Below are positions 35,130 through 44,249 of a DNA stretch of 64,000 nt, in pieces. The position numbers were made by a program, and so were the translations under genes. Origin of the DNA: Rahnella aquatilis CIP 78.65 = ATCC 33071 (lineage in GTDB: Bacteria > Pseudomonadota > Gammaproteobacteria > Enterobacterales > Enterobacteriaceae); the NCBI RefSeq assembly GCF_000241955.1, contig NC_016818.1:806001-870000 (forward strand), read 5' to 3'. A model generated the notes under the pieces. That model made no database searches, was not told where the DNA came from, and saw only the letters and a list, made by a program, of their open reading frames with translations. The stretch's first letter is position 1. Every line of letters starts with the position of its first letter.

Positions 35130-35681
35130 ATGCATTCAGTTATTAATCGCCGTATCACCAAAACGCTTGCGTTGGTTATTCTTGCCGGGGGATTGCTCTC
35201 CGGATGTGATTCGAAAACTGTCGGGGATAAAGAAGTGAAATTCGTAAATATTGAACAAGTCGTCAATGAATCAGGTCTTGCCGCCCAACAAAAAACGCAT
35301 CTCGAAGCTGTTTATAAGAGCCTTCAGGGTACGGCTAAACAAGCGGAAGAAATCTATAAAACCATGACGCCGGAAAAGGCAGCACAGGTTCGTCAGGCTG
35401 ATACTAAAGCTCTGAATGCCCAATGGCAGGTACAGATGCAAGCGGCGCGTCAGGTTGTTGCAGATCAGATTAAAAAGTCGGCGGAACAATACCGGGTTGC
35501 TCACAAGATTGGAGCAATCTTGCCTGTCCAAACGACGGTAAGTTATGCGAAAGATCTGGATATCAGTACAGAACTGGCGGCTCAGCTGAAGACTGAAAAA
35601 GTAACTTTTGGCGAATTGCCTAAATTAACGCCGAAAATGGCACCACAACCGGCGGCTAAAACCCCAGAAGCCAAAAAATAA
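35130..35681 (+). CDS. Lipoprotein with Skp/OmpH-like helical domain
   Basis: A 183-residue lipoprotein with lipobox LLSGC (Cys about residue 28). After it, a segment starting VKFVNIEQVVNESG and a long charged amphipathic helix (about 45-120) resemble the first strand and tentacle helices of Skp/OmpH chaperones; the C terminus is proline- and alanine-rich. Function is not known to me and the Skp likeness is inferred by eye. I use ATG 35130; a longer frame from 35073 would put 19 extra residues before the signal peptide. Confidence 0.7.
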   Translation: MHSVINRRITKTLALVILAGGLLSGCDSKTVGDKEVKFVNIEQVVNESGLAAQQKTHLEAVYKSLQGTAKQAEEIYKTMTPEKAAQVRQADTKALNAQWQVQMQAARQVVADQIKKSAEQYRVAHKIGAILPVQTTVSYAKDLDISTELAAQLKTEKVTFGELPKLTPKMAPQPAAKTPEAKK

Positions 35682-35730
35682 TTTCCCTGTTATTTGCTTT
35701 ACCCGTATTCATTTAACACCTTCTCAGTAT

Positions 35731-35763
35731 CTGAATTAACGTTTTAATGTAGCGTTAATTCAG
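35731..35763. terminator. 11-base perfect palindrome between convergent genes
   Basis: CTGAATTAACG and CGTTAATTCAG are perfect inverted arms around an 11-base loop. It sits between the convergent lipoprotein and aldo-keto reductase genes, so it may end transcription from both sides, though there is no long T run. Confidence 0.5.
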
Positions 35764-35782
35764 AATGCTGATCTCTATAAAA

Positions 35783-36826
35783 CTACTTATCTGACGAAGC
35801 CTGCCAAAGATTCAGCTGACCATCTGCCACATGCTTATCAATCGCCGTCAGCTCTTCAGCGGTGAAGCGCAGATTCTCCAGTGCTTTCACGTTTTCATCC
35901 AGTTGCTCCGGACGACTCGCCCCAATCAGCACCGACGTCACGCGATCGTCTTTCAGCAGCCAGCTCAGCGCCATCTGCGCCATGGTCTGTCCGCGCTGTT
36001 GTGCCATGTCATTGAGTAATCGCAGGCTGTTCAGGTTGTCCTCTGACAGCATTTTGGCATTCAGGCCACGCACTTTATTACCTTCCACCTGCATCCGCGA
36101 ACCGTCCGGAATACCGTTGAGATATTTCCCGGTCAGCAGCCCCTGCGCCAGTGGCGTAAACGCAATACAGCCTGTGCCATTTTGCTCCAGCGTATCCAGC
36201 AAACCGCTCTTGTCTACCCAGCGGTTCAGCAGATTGTAGGACGGCTGATGGATAAGCAGCGGCACTTTCAGCTCGCGTAACAGTTCCGCCATGATCCGCG
36301 TACGTTCCGGCGAATAAGAAGAAATCCCGACATACAGCGCCTTACCGCTTTGCACCGCATAAGCCAGCGCCGCCGCCGTTTCTTCCATCGGCGTTTCTTC
36401 ATCCACCCGGTGCGAATAGAAGATATCGACATAATCCAGCCCCATGCGTTGCAGGCTCTGATCCAGACTGGCGAGCAGATATTTGCGCGAGCCACCGGAA
36501 CCGTAAGGCCCCGGCCACATGTCGTAACCGGCTTTGGTGGAGATGATCAGTTCATCGCGATACGGCGCAAAATCCTGCTTCAGCAAACGGCCAAAGTTTT
36601 CTTCCGCAGAGCCCGGAGGCGGCCCGTAGTTATTCGCCAGATCAAAATGAGTGATACCTAAATCGAAGGCTTTTTGCAGCAATGCCCGCTGAGATTCCAG
36701 CTGACTGACATGGCCGAAGCTATGCCACAGGCCGAGAGAAAGTGCAGGGAGTTTTAAACCGCTCTGACCGCAGCGACGGAATTGCATGGTTTCATAGCGG
36801 GAGGGTGAAGCCTGATAGGGCGTCAT
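35783..36826 (-). CDS. gpr: L-glyceraldehyde 3-phosphate reductase (aldo-keto reductase)
   Basis: NADPH-dependent aldo-keto reductase of the YghZ type, which reduces L-glyceraldehyde 3-phosphate and methylglyoxal. 347 residues, a TIM barrel with the catalytic tetrad Asp-Tyr (FDLANNYGPPPGSAEE), Lys (ISTKAGYDMWPGPYG) and His (IFYSHRVDE), and the NADPH site SVLIGASRPEQL. The C terminus LNLWQASSDK equals that of E. coli YghZ. It lies beside nrdF on the same strand, with 149 bases between. Confidence 0.93.
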   Translation of the reverse strand: MTPYQASPSRYETMQFRRCGQSGLKLPALSLGLWHSFGHVSQLESQRALLQKAFDLGITHFDLANNYGPPPGSAEENFGRLLKQDFAPYRDELIISTKAGYDMWPGPYGSGGSRKYLLASLDQSLQRMGLDYVDIFYSHRVDEETPMEETAAALAYAVQSGKALYVGISSYSPERTRIMAELLRELKVPLLIHQPSYNLLNRWVDKSGLLDTLEQNGTGCIAFTPLAQGLLTGKYLNGIPDGSRMQVEGNKVRGLNAKMLSEDNLNSLRLLNDMAQQRGQTMAQMALSWLLKDDRVTSVLIGASRPEQLDENVKALENLRFTAEELTAIDKHVADGQLNLWQASSDK

Positions 36827-36918
36827 GATGTTTCCTTTTTCTGAGCGTAGGGTTTTGAAACACTGTTTCTATACTAACGCGGTGAAAAATAACGGCAACA
36901 TCAGAAAGTGGGTTTTAG

Positions 36919-36944
36919 CTCCTCCCCCTGCGAAGGGGAAGGAG
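36919..36944. repeat. REP-like palindrome between nrdF and gpr
   Basis: On the minus strand CTCCTTCCCC pairs with GGGGGAGGAG (one T-G) around TTCGCA. This resembles the intergenic palindromic repeats common in enterobacteria. It lacks a T run and would form a stable 3' hairpin for the nrd transcript. I noticed no second copy in the window. Confidence 0.55.
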
Positions 36945-36975
36945 TACAAGCAAACCTTGCTCTTCTCGGGGAGAA

Positions 36976-37962
<987 letters not shown>

Positions 37963-37980
37963 TTAAATCCTTTCAGTCGG

Positions 37981-40143
37981 TTACAGCGTGCAGGAAACGC
38001 AGCCCTGAACTTCGGTGCCTTCCAGTGCCATCTGGCGCAGACGGATGTAATAAATGGTTTTAATGCCTTTGCGCCAGGCGTAAATCTGCGCTTTATTGAT
38101 GTCACGCGTGGTGGCGGTATCGCGGAAGAACAGCGTCAGCGACAGCCCCTGATCGACGTGCTGTGTGGCTTCGGCGTAGGTATCAATGATTTTTTCCGGG
38201 CCGATTTCATAGGCATCCTGGTAGTAATCCAGATTGTCGTTGGTCATAAACGCCGCCGGATAATACACACGGCCAATCTTGCCCTCTTTACGGATTTCCA
38301 CGCGGGACACGATCGGGTGAATACTCGACGTCGAATTATTGATGTAAGAAATAGAACCGGTTGGCGGCACCGCCTGTAAATTCTGATTATACAGGCCATG
38401 CTGCATCACCGAGGCTTTCAGCGCCGCCCAGTCTGCGGTGGTCGGAATGGCTATTCCGGCGTCAGCAAACAGTTCGCGCACACGATCGGTTTTCGGCTGC
38501 CATTTCGCGGCCAATGCATCATCGACATATTTGTCGAAATACGTGCCACTGGCGTAAGTCGAATCTTTGAACCCTTTAAATGACTGCTGGCGTTCGATGG
38601 CGATCTGGTTCGAGGCGCGGATCGCGTGGTAAGCCACGGTGCAGAAATAGATATTGGTGAAATCCAGACCCTCTTCCGAGCCGTAGTAAATACGCTCGCG
38701 GCACAGATAACCGTGCAAATTCATCTGGCCGAGGCCGATGGCGTGCGAATCCTGATTACCCTGATCAATAGATGGCACTGAACGGATGTGGCTCATGTCG
38801 GACACCGCCGTCAGCGCACGCACCGCCATTTCGACAGTATTGCCGAAATCCGGCGAATCCATCGCCGAAGCGATATTCAGCGAACCGAGATTACAGGAAA
38901 TATCTTTGCCAATGTGCTGATAAGACAGGTCTTCGCCGTAGATCGTCGGCGAATTCACCTGCAAAATCTCCGAACACAGATTGCTCATATTGATGCGACC
39001 TTTGATCGGATTGGCGCGGTTGACCGTGTCTTCAAACATCATGTACGGGTAGCCGGATTCGAACTGAATTTCTGCCAGTACCTGAAAAAATTCACGCGCG
39101 TTGATTTTGCTTTTATGAATGCGCTTGTCATTCACCATCTCGCGGTACTTCTCGCTGATACTGATTTCTGACATCGGTACGCCATACACTTTCTCGACGT
39201 GATAGGGCGAGAACAGGTACATATCTTCGTTATTCTTTGCCAGCTCGAAAGTGATATCCGGAATGACCACGCCCAGCGACAGCGTTTTTATACGGATTTT
39301 TTCGTCAGCGTTTTCGCGTTTGGTATCAAGGAAACGCAAAATATCCGGGTGATGGGCGTTCAGGTAGACCGCTCCCGCGCCCTGACGTGCGCCGAGCTGA
39401 TTGGCGTAAGAAAAGGCATCTTCCAGCATTTTCATAATCGGGATCACGCCGGAAGACTGGTTTTCGATGCGCTTAATCGGCGCGCCCACTTCGCGGATGT
39501 TGGTCAGCATAAACGCCACACCGCCACCGCGTTTGGAAAGTTGCAGCGCCGAGTTCACCGAGCGCCCGATGGATTCCATGTTGTCTTCAATGCGCAGCAG
39601 GAAACACGACACCAGTTCGCCGCGCTGCTTTTTACCGCAGTTGAGGAACGTCGGTGTGGCAGGCTGGAAGCGGCCGGAAATGATCTCATCGACAAAATGA
39701 CCTGCGAGCCGGATATCGCCACGGGCCAGCGTCATCGCCACCATGCACACGCGATCTTCATAACGCTCAAGGTAGCGTTTGCCGTCGAAGGTTTTCAGCG
39801 TGTAGCTGGTGTAATACTTGAATGCGCCCAGAAACGTCTGGAAGCGGAATTTTTTGGCGTAAGCCTGTTTGAACAGACGCTTGATGTCGTCGAATTCATA
39901 CTGATTGAGCACGTCGGCTTCGTAATAACCTTCTTCCACCAGATAACGCAGTTTCTCCGCCAGATTATGGAAGAAAACCGTGTTCTGATTGACGTGTTGC
40001 AGGAAGTAATGGCGCGCCGCCAGTCGGTCTTTATCAAACTGGATCTGGCCGTTAGCGTCGAACAGATTCAGCATCGCGTTAAGCGCGTGATAGTCCGGGC
40101 TGCGGGTGCCGGGGTCGGAAATTGCTAGTTCTGTCGCTGCCAA
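37981..40143 (-). CDS. nrdE: Class Ib ribonucleotide reductase, alpha subunit
   Basis: Catalytic subunit reducing ribonucleoside diphosphates. 720 residues (E. coli 714). Substrate-site segments SNLCSEILQ and [11 protein letters not shown] are present and the redox-active C-terminal pair is GCVSCTL, reduced by NrdH. Like other class Ib enzymes it lacks the N-terminal ATP-cone. Its start overlaps the nrdI end by 19 bases. Confidence 0.96.
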   Translation of the reverse strand: MAATELAISDPGTRSPDYHALNAMLNLFDANGQIQFDKDRLAARHYFLQHVNQNTVFFHNLAEKLRYLVEEGYYEADVLNQYEFDDIKRLFKQAYAKKFRFQTFLGAFKYYTSYTLKTFDGKRYLERYEDRVCMVAMTLARGDIRLAGHFVDEIISGRFQPATPTFLNCGKKQRGELVSCFLLRIEDNMESIGRSVNSALQLSKRGGGVAFMLTNIREVGAPIKRIENQSSGVIPIMKMLEDAFSYANQLGARQGAGAVYLNAHHPDILRFLDTKRENADEKIRIKTLSLGVVIPDITFELAKNNEDMYLFSPYHVEKVYGVPMSEISISEKYREMVNDKRIHKSKINAREFFQVLAEIQFESGYPYMMFEDTVNRANPIKGRINMSNLCSEILQVNSPTIYGEDLSYQHIGKDISCNLGSLNIASAMDSPDFGNTVEMAVRALTAVSDMSHIRSVPSIDQGNQDSHAIGLGQMNLHGYLCRERIYYGSEEGLDFTNIYFCTVAYHAIRASNQIAIERQQSFKGFKDSTYASGTYFDKYVDDALAAKWQPKTDRVRELFADAGIAIPTTADWAALKASVMQHGLYNQNLQAVPPTGSISYINNSTSSIHPIVSRVEIRKEGKIGRVYYPAAFMTNDNLDYYQDAYEIGPEKIIDTYAEATQHVDQGLSLTLFFRDTATTRDINKAQIYAWRKGIKTIYYIRLRQMALEGTEVQGCVSCTL

Positions 40144-40529
40144 AATTCTGTTACTCCCTGTCTGACCTTTGCAACGTCTTCCGGCGTTCCCAGCAACTCA
40201 AAACGGTACAGGTAAGGGACCTGACACTTCTGGGAAATAATATCGCCGGCAATACAATACGCTGCGCCGAAGTTGGTGTTTCCTGCGGCAATCACGCCGC
40301 GAATTAATGAACGGTTATGTTCATCATTGAGGAAACGGATCACCTGCGTGGGCACCGCCCCTGTTGCTGATCCACCGCCGTAGCTTGGCACCAGCAAAAT
40401 ATAGGGTTCGTCCATACGCAGCTTTGCGCCTGCTCCGCCGATCGGAATACGGATTGCTGGCAAATCAAGCTTGCCGACAAAACGATGAGTGTTTTCCGAC
40501 GAACTGGAGAAATACACTAACGGATGCAT
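40125..40529 (-). CDS. nrdI: Flavodoxin-like NrdI
   Basis: Flavoprotein that supplies the oxidant for assembling the manganese-tyrosyl cofactor of NrdF. 134 residues, with the FMN-phosphate loop [11 protein letters not shown] at the N terminus and [13 protein letters not shown] in the middle. Start MHPLVYFS matches E. coli NrdI; upstream codons in frame belong to nrdH. It overlaps nrdE. Confidence 0.95.
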   Translation of the reverse strand: MHPLVYFSSSSENTHRFVGKLDLPAIRIPIGGAGAKLRMDEPYILLVPSYGGGSATGAVPTQVIRFLNDEHNRSLIRGVIAAGNTNFGAAYCIAGDIISQKCQVPYLYRFELLGTPEDVAKVRQGVTEFWQRQN

Positions 40530-40539
40530 CAGCCGGGCC

Positions 40540-40779
40540 TCAGAAGGCAGTTTGCAACTGGCGCAGGGCGGAAATTTTGTCCGGACGGAAACCAGACCAG
40601 TGGTCGTCACCGGCCACAATCACCGGTACCTGCTGATAACCCATGGCACGAACCTGGCCGAGCGCCTGCTCATCCTGAGTCAAATCCACAACCTGATAAG
40701 CGATGCCTTGTTTATCTAATGCACGGTAAGTCGCGTTGCACTGGACACAGTCGGGTTTGCTGTAAATAATAATGCTCAT
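40540..40779 (-). CDS. nrdH: Glutaredoxin-like NrdH
   Basis: Small redoxin, 79 residues, that reduces NrdE using thioredoxin reductase. The active site is CVQC at about residues 11-14, the cis-Pro loop QQVPVIVAG and the C-terminal WSGFRPDKI signature are intact. ATG 40779 is chosen by homology ([11 protein letters not shown]); the frame extends five codons upstream. It is the first gene of the operon. Confidence 0.96.
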   Translation of the reverse strand: MSIIIYSKPDCVQCNATYRALDKQGIAYQVVDLTQDEQALGQVRAMGYQQVPVIVAGDDHWSGFRPDKISALRQLQTAF

Positions 40780-40897
40780 GATTCGTATTTCCATTTAGTA
40801 AGAAATCAGAGACAATTTTTGCCTTCCCGCTGTGCGGCTGATTGAGCCGGGGGAAAGACGCGAGAGTCGGTGCCATCGTGGCGTCCCGATGCTTTGA

Positions 40898-40944
40898 ATA
40901 CTAGATGTGGTGATTTAAATTTTCAACCACACAATATGTAGATT
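40898..40944 (-). promoter_or_regulatory. Tandem NrdR boxes upstream of nrdHIEF
   Basis: Two 16-base matches to the NrdR-box pattern acaCwATATwTwGtgt: ATACTAGATGTGGTGA at 40898-40913 and ACACAATATGTAGATT at 40929-40944. Their starts are 31 bases apart, about three helical turns, the spacing known for NrdR. They lie 120-165 bases upstream of nrdH, so the operon should be repressed when dATP is abundant. Confidence 0.72.
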
Positions 40945-41207
40945 TTCCAATTTTGCTTGTTGCAAAAACGGCAAAGCCCGCAGGGAGCGGGCTGGAGAGA
41001 GAAAACTTTTTTCAGTTCAAAAAAACAACAGAAAAATGACTGACGCATACCGACGGCGAGGCGGTTAAAGGCATTCATCAGGCTGATGGCGAAGGTCAGT
41101 TCCGAGATTTCCACGTCGTTGAACTGCGCTTTCAGCGGTTCAAAGGCAGTGTCCGGTGCGCCGGTTGCCGCCACTAACGTCAGCGATTCTGCCCATGCCA
41201 GCGCCGG
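40923..41207 (-). pseudogene. Remnant of a carboxymuconolactone-decarboxylase/AhpD-like gene
   Basis: The minus frame reads ALAWAESLTLVAATGAPD and, after 13 more codons, ISELTFAISLMNAFNRLAVG, the C-terminal half of an AhpD-like alkylhydroperoxidase. An in-frame TGA at 41208-41210 stands where the N-terminal half should join, and the CxxC active site is missing. The frame also runs past the usual C terminus into low-quality sequence. It is broken and probably not translated. Confidence 0.65.
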
Positions 41208-41212
41208 TCAGG

Positions 41213-41437
41213 AAAGACGCCGTGCGTAAGCCCATCAATCCGATGCTGCCTTCAGTTTCTTCCCTTCCTTTCCAGCTCGGGCTGCAGGCGCTGTCTGACT
41301 GGCGGGTTGAGCACCGCGAACGGGGCGACGCGTTACGTCCGAACGGCCTGCTGATGGGGTTTGTGAATATCAGCTCGCAGGCGCAGGCGGACGAACTGGT
41401 GCAGCGGCTGGCGCAGGTGGTGGCTGACAGCCGCTGA
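41213..41437 (+). pseudogene. Remnant C terminus of a MocR-type (GntR/aminotransferase) regulator
   Basis: The plus frame GLQALSDWRVEHRERGD and PNGLLMGFVNISSQAQADEL is the last ~55 residues of the aminotransferase-like domain of MocR regulators. The helix-turn-helix, PLP lysine and most of the fold are absent. It abuts the AhpD-like remnant head to head, as though a deletion removed the middle of a divergent pair. Confidence 0.6.
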
Positions 41438-42157
41438 TCAGTGCGGCATTCGTCTGGCGACCAGTGTGAATTTATAATCATCCGTGCGGAAGGTATTACG
41501 GCTGAATTCAAACACCGTGCCGTCCGCCAGAAAACCCTTCGAGATTTTCTGCAAAATCGGCTGATCTGCGGCCACGCCCAGCAGCGACACCATCTCTTTG
41601 GTCGGCATCAGCGGGATAACTTCCTGCTCGCTGCGGTCAATCACCAGATGTTTGGTCTGCTCCATCCAGGCATATTTCGAACCCTGCATCACCTCGTAAG
41701 TCAGGTCAGGGAACAAGTCCAGCGGCATCCAGGTTTCTTCCAGCGTCACAGGTTTGCTGGCGATATAGCGCAGGCGCTTGATGTAATACACCCGCGCCTG
41801 TTCAGCCAATGCCAGCGCTTCGGCGATACCGATCGGCGGTTTCACAATGGAGAACGCCAGAACCTCACTGTGCGAGGGCCTGTCCAGAGGCTGTAACTTC
41901 TCATCAAAGCTGGTCAGCTGATAAATATCGTAATTGACCTTCGCTTCCTTCACGTAAGTCCCGCTGCCCTGCACACTTTCCAGCACATCCTGTTCGACCA
42001 GCAGCTTAATCGCCTGCCGTACCGTCACACGACTGACGCCAAACTGCTCGCGCAGACGCAATTCTGTCGGCAGCGCATCGCCTGTTTTGATTTCTCCGCG
42101 CTGGATCTGATCGCGGATCTGCGAAGCGATCTGGCGGTAAAGCGGCTGATTACTCAC
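41438..42157 (-). CDS. mngR: GntR/HutC-family repressor MngR
   Basis: Repressor of the mannosyl-glycerate genes, formerly FarR. 239 residues. The N-terminal winged helix is LPTELRLREQFGVSRVTVRQ (about residues 30-49), followed by GSGTYVKEAKVNYDIYQLTSF, and a UTRA effector domain with LEETWMPLDLFPDLT and DRSEQEVIPLMPT, as in E. coli MngR. It is divergent from mngA and likely autoregulated. Confidence 0.93.
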   Translation of the reverse strand: MSNQPLYRQIASQIRDQIQRGEIKTGDALPTELRLREQFGVSRVTVRQAIKLLVEQDVLESVQGSGTYVKEAKVNYDIYQLTSFDEKLQPLDRPSHSEVLAFSIVKPPIGIAEALALAEQARVYYIKRLRYIASKPVTLEETWMPLDLFPDLTYEVMQGSKYAWMEQTKHLVIDRSEQEVIPLMPTKEMVSLLGVAADQPILQKISKGFLADGTVFEFSRNTFRTDDYKFTLVARRMPH

Positions 42158-42218
42158 GTTTCAGATTCCTGTCTGGCACTTTTTGACGAGTGTAGCAGTT
42201 CGCAGACTCTGCAAAAAC

Positions 42219-42309
42219 AATACAACCCAACGAAAGATCTTCTATCCGGATCACATTCATCTCTTGCTGATTTGATGTGTAATACAAATACAATACAACA
42301 ATAATACAA
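42219..42309. promoter_or_regulatory. Phased AATACAA repeats, candidate MngR operator
   Basis: The heptamer AATACAA occurs at 42219, 42281, 42292 and 42303. The last three are exactly 11 bases apart, so they face one side of the helix. They lie in the mngR-mngA intergenic region, just before the mngA ribosome-binding site, where a HutC-type regulator would act. Operator identity is inference. Confidence 0.6.
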
Positions 42310-42345
42310 ATATTGTTTTTTCATCGATTCAGACAGGACAACTTT

Positions 42346-44199
42346 ATGGATCTGACATTACTGACCTCACCCGAACTGATACATCTTAATAGCCATTTTT
42401 CCAGCCGTGAACGGGCGATCGCTTTTCTTGTTCAGCAACTCGATCAGCAGGGGATCCTTGATAACGCAAAGGATTTTTTGCAGGCGGTGACGGAACGTGA
42501 AAACGAAGGCCCGACCGCGCTGGGTGAAGGACTGGCGGTACCGCACGGCAAATCGGCCAGCGTCCGGCGCGCGGCGTTTGCGCTGGCAACGCTGGAAAAT
42601 CCGCTGCCCTGGCAGGGCGTAGATGGCGAGGAGCCGGTAAATATGATCTTCCTGCTGGCGATCCCCGAAGCGGAGGCGGGTTCGACTCACATGGAACTGC
42701 TGACGGCACTGACCACGCGGCTGGTGGATGATGACACCCGTGCGGCGTTGATGGTGGCGCGACACGTGCAGGAGGTGCTGGCGCTACTGGGCGCAGAGCC
42801 AGCGACGGAAACGCCGCATCCGCAGATTCTGCCTGACGATGCGCCGCGGGTGGTGTGTGTTACCGCCTGTCCGGCAGGCATCGCGCACACTTACATGGCA
42901 GCGGAATACCTGGAAAAAGCGGCGAAAAAATTAGGTATCCACATTGATGTGGAAAAGCAGGGCGCTAACGGCATTGAGAATGCGATCACTGCCGCGCAAT
43001 GTGATCGCGCCGTTGCCTGCGTTTTTGCCGCTGAAGTGGCAATCAAAGACAGCCAGCGTTTTGACGGGATCCCCTGCGTTCAGGTGCCGGTGGCGGAACC
43101 GATCCGCCACGCCGAAGCGGTGCTGCAACAGGCGCTGGCGATACGGCGTCAGCCCGGTGAAACCGTGGCTTCAGCGCCGGTTAATCCGCAGAAAACCAGC
43201 ATAAAAGCAGATTTAAAACAGGCGTTGCTGAGCGGGATTTCCTTTGCGGTTCCGCTGATTGTCGCCGGTGGCTCGTTGCTGGCGGTGACCGTGCTGATCG
43301 CGCAACTGTTTGGCTGGCAGGAACTGTACGCGCAGAAAGCGTCATGGCTGTGGATGTACCGTCAGCTCGGCGGCGGCATGTTAGGCATTCTGATGGTACC
43401 GGTGCTGTCGGCTTACACGGCGTATTCGCTGGCAGACAAACCGGCGCTGACGCCGGGATTTGCCGCCGGACTGTGCGCCAACATGATCGGTGCAGGTTTT
43501 CTCGGTGGTGTTGCGGGTGGCCTGATTGCCGGTTATGTCATGCGCTGGATGAAAAAACATGTCCGCCTGCGCGCCAGCTTCAACGGCTTCCTGATGTTTT
43601 ACCTCTATCCGGTGCTCGGCACGCTGGCGACCGGCAGCATCATGTTATTTGTGATCGGCGAACCGGTGGCGTGGCTCAACAGCAGCCTGACCGCGTGGCT
43701 GAACGGATTATCCGGCAGTAACGCGATGGTACTCGGCGCGATGGCAAACGGCGTTTACGGCCCTTACGCCATTTTCGGTGCGACCAAAATGGTCTCGGCA
43801 TTTACCGTGACCGCGTCAACCCTACTGGCACCCCACCTGTTTAAATCTTTTGAAATCGAAACCGGAAAGTCCACCTGGCTGCTCGGCCTGGCGGGGATCA
43901 CCGAGGGCGCGATCCCGATGGCGATTGAAGATCCGCTGCGTGTCATTGGCTCCTTCCTGGCAGGGTCGGTAGTGACTGGCGCGATCGTCGGGGCTTCGGG
44001 GATCGGCCTTTCCACGCCGGGCGCGGGCATTTTCTCCATGTTCCTGCTGCATGACGGCGGATGGGGTGGCTGGCTGTCGGCAGCTATCTGGCTGGGCGCC
44101 GCGCTGGCGGGCACGGTGATCTCCACGCTGGTTCTGCTGAGCTGGCGCGGCTACGCGGTACGACAGGGACATTTCACCGGCGACATCCCTTCTTCTTAA
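42346..44199 (+). CDS. mngA: Mannosyl-glycerate PTS permease EIIABC, internally deleted
   Basis: Phosphotransferase permease that imports and phosphorylates 2-O-alpha-mannosyl-D-glycerate. EIIA (about 1-150) has the phospho-histidine in AVPHGKSA, EIIB (about 165-265) the cysteine in VTACPAGIAHTY, and EIIC (about 285-617) is the membrane part. Between SGSNAMVLGA (to residue 465) and MANGVYGPYA the conserved EIIC stretch with GGPVNKAAY is absent; E. coli MngA has about 25 more residues there, bounded by LGA on both sides. The frame is kept. ATG 42346 has AGGA 8 bases upstream. It is followed by mngB. Confidence 0.92.
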   Translation: MDLTLLTSPELIHLNSHFSSRERAIAFLVQQLDQQGILDNAKDFLQAVTERENEGPTALGEGLAVPHGKSASVRRAAFALATLENPLPWQGVDGEEPVNMIFLLAIPEAEAGSTHMELLTALTTRLVDDDTRAALMVARHVQEVLALLGAEPATETPHPQILPDDAPRVVCVTACPAGIAHTYMAAEYLEKAAKKLGIHIDVEKQGANGIENAITAAQCDRAVACVFAAEVAIKDSQRFDGIPCVQVPVAEPIRHAEAVLQQALAIRRQPGETVASAPVNPQKTSIKADLKQALLSGISFAVPLIVAGGSLLAVTVLIAQLFGWQELYAQKASWLWMYRQLGGGMLGILMVPVLSAYTAYSLADKPALTPGFAAGLCANMIGAGFLGGVAGGLIAGYVMRWMKKHVRLRASFNGFLMFYLYPVLGTLATGSIMLFVIGEPVAWLNSSLTAWLNGLSGSNAMVLGAMANGVYGPYAIFGATKMVSAFTVTASTLLAPHLFKSFEIETGKSTWLLGLAGITEGAIPMAIEDPLRVIGSFLAGSVVTGAIVGASGIGLSTPGAGIFSMFLLHDGGWGGWLSAAIWLGAALAGTVISTLVLLSWRGYAVRQGHFTGDIPSS

Positions 44200-44249
44200 T
44201 TTTGGGTTAATTCACATTATGCCCTGCAGGGCTTGAAAGGAATGATTTT

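Noticed and set aside
39199..40128. Plus-strand open frame of 309 codons
   Set aside because: Lies wholly antisense to nrdE, has no family resemblance, and follows from the codon bias of the real gene.
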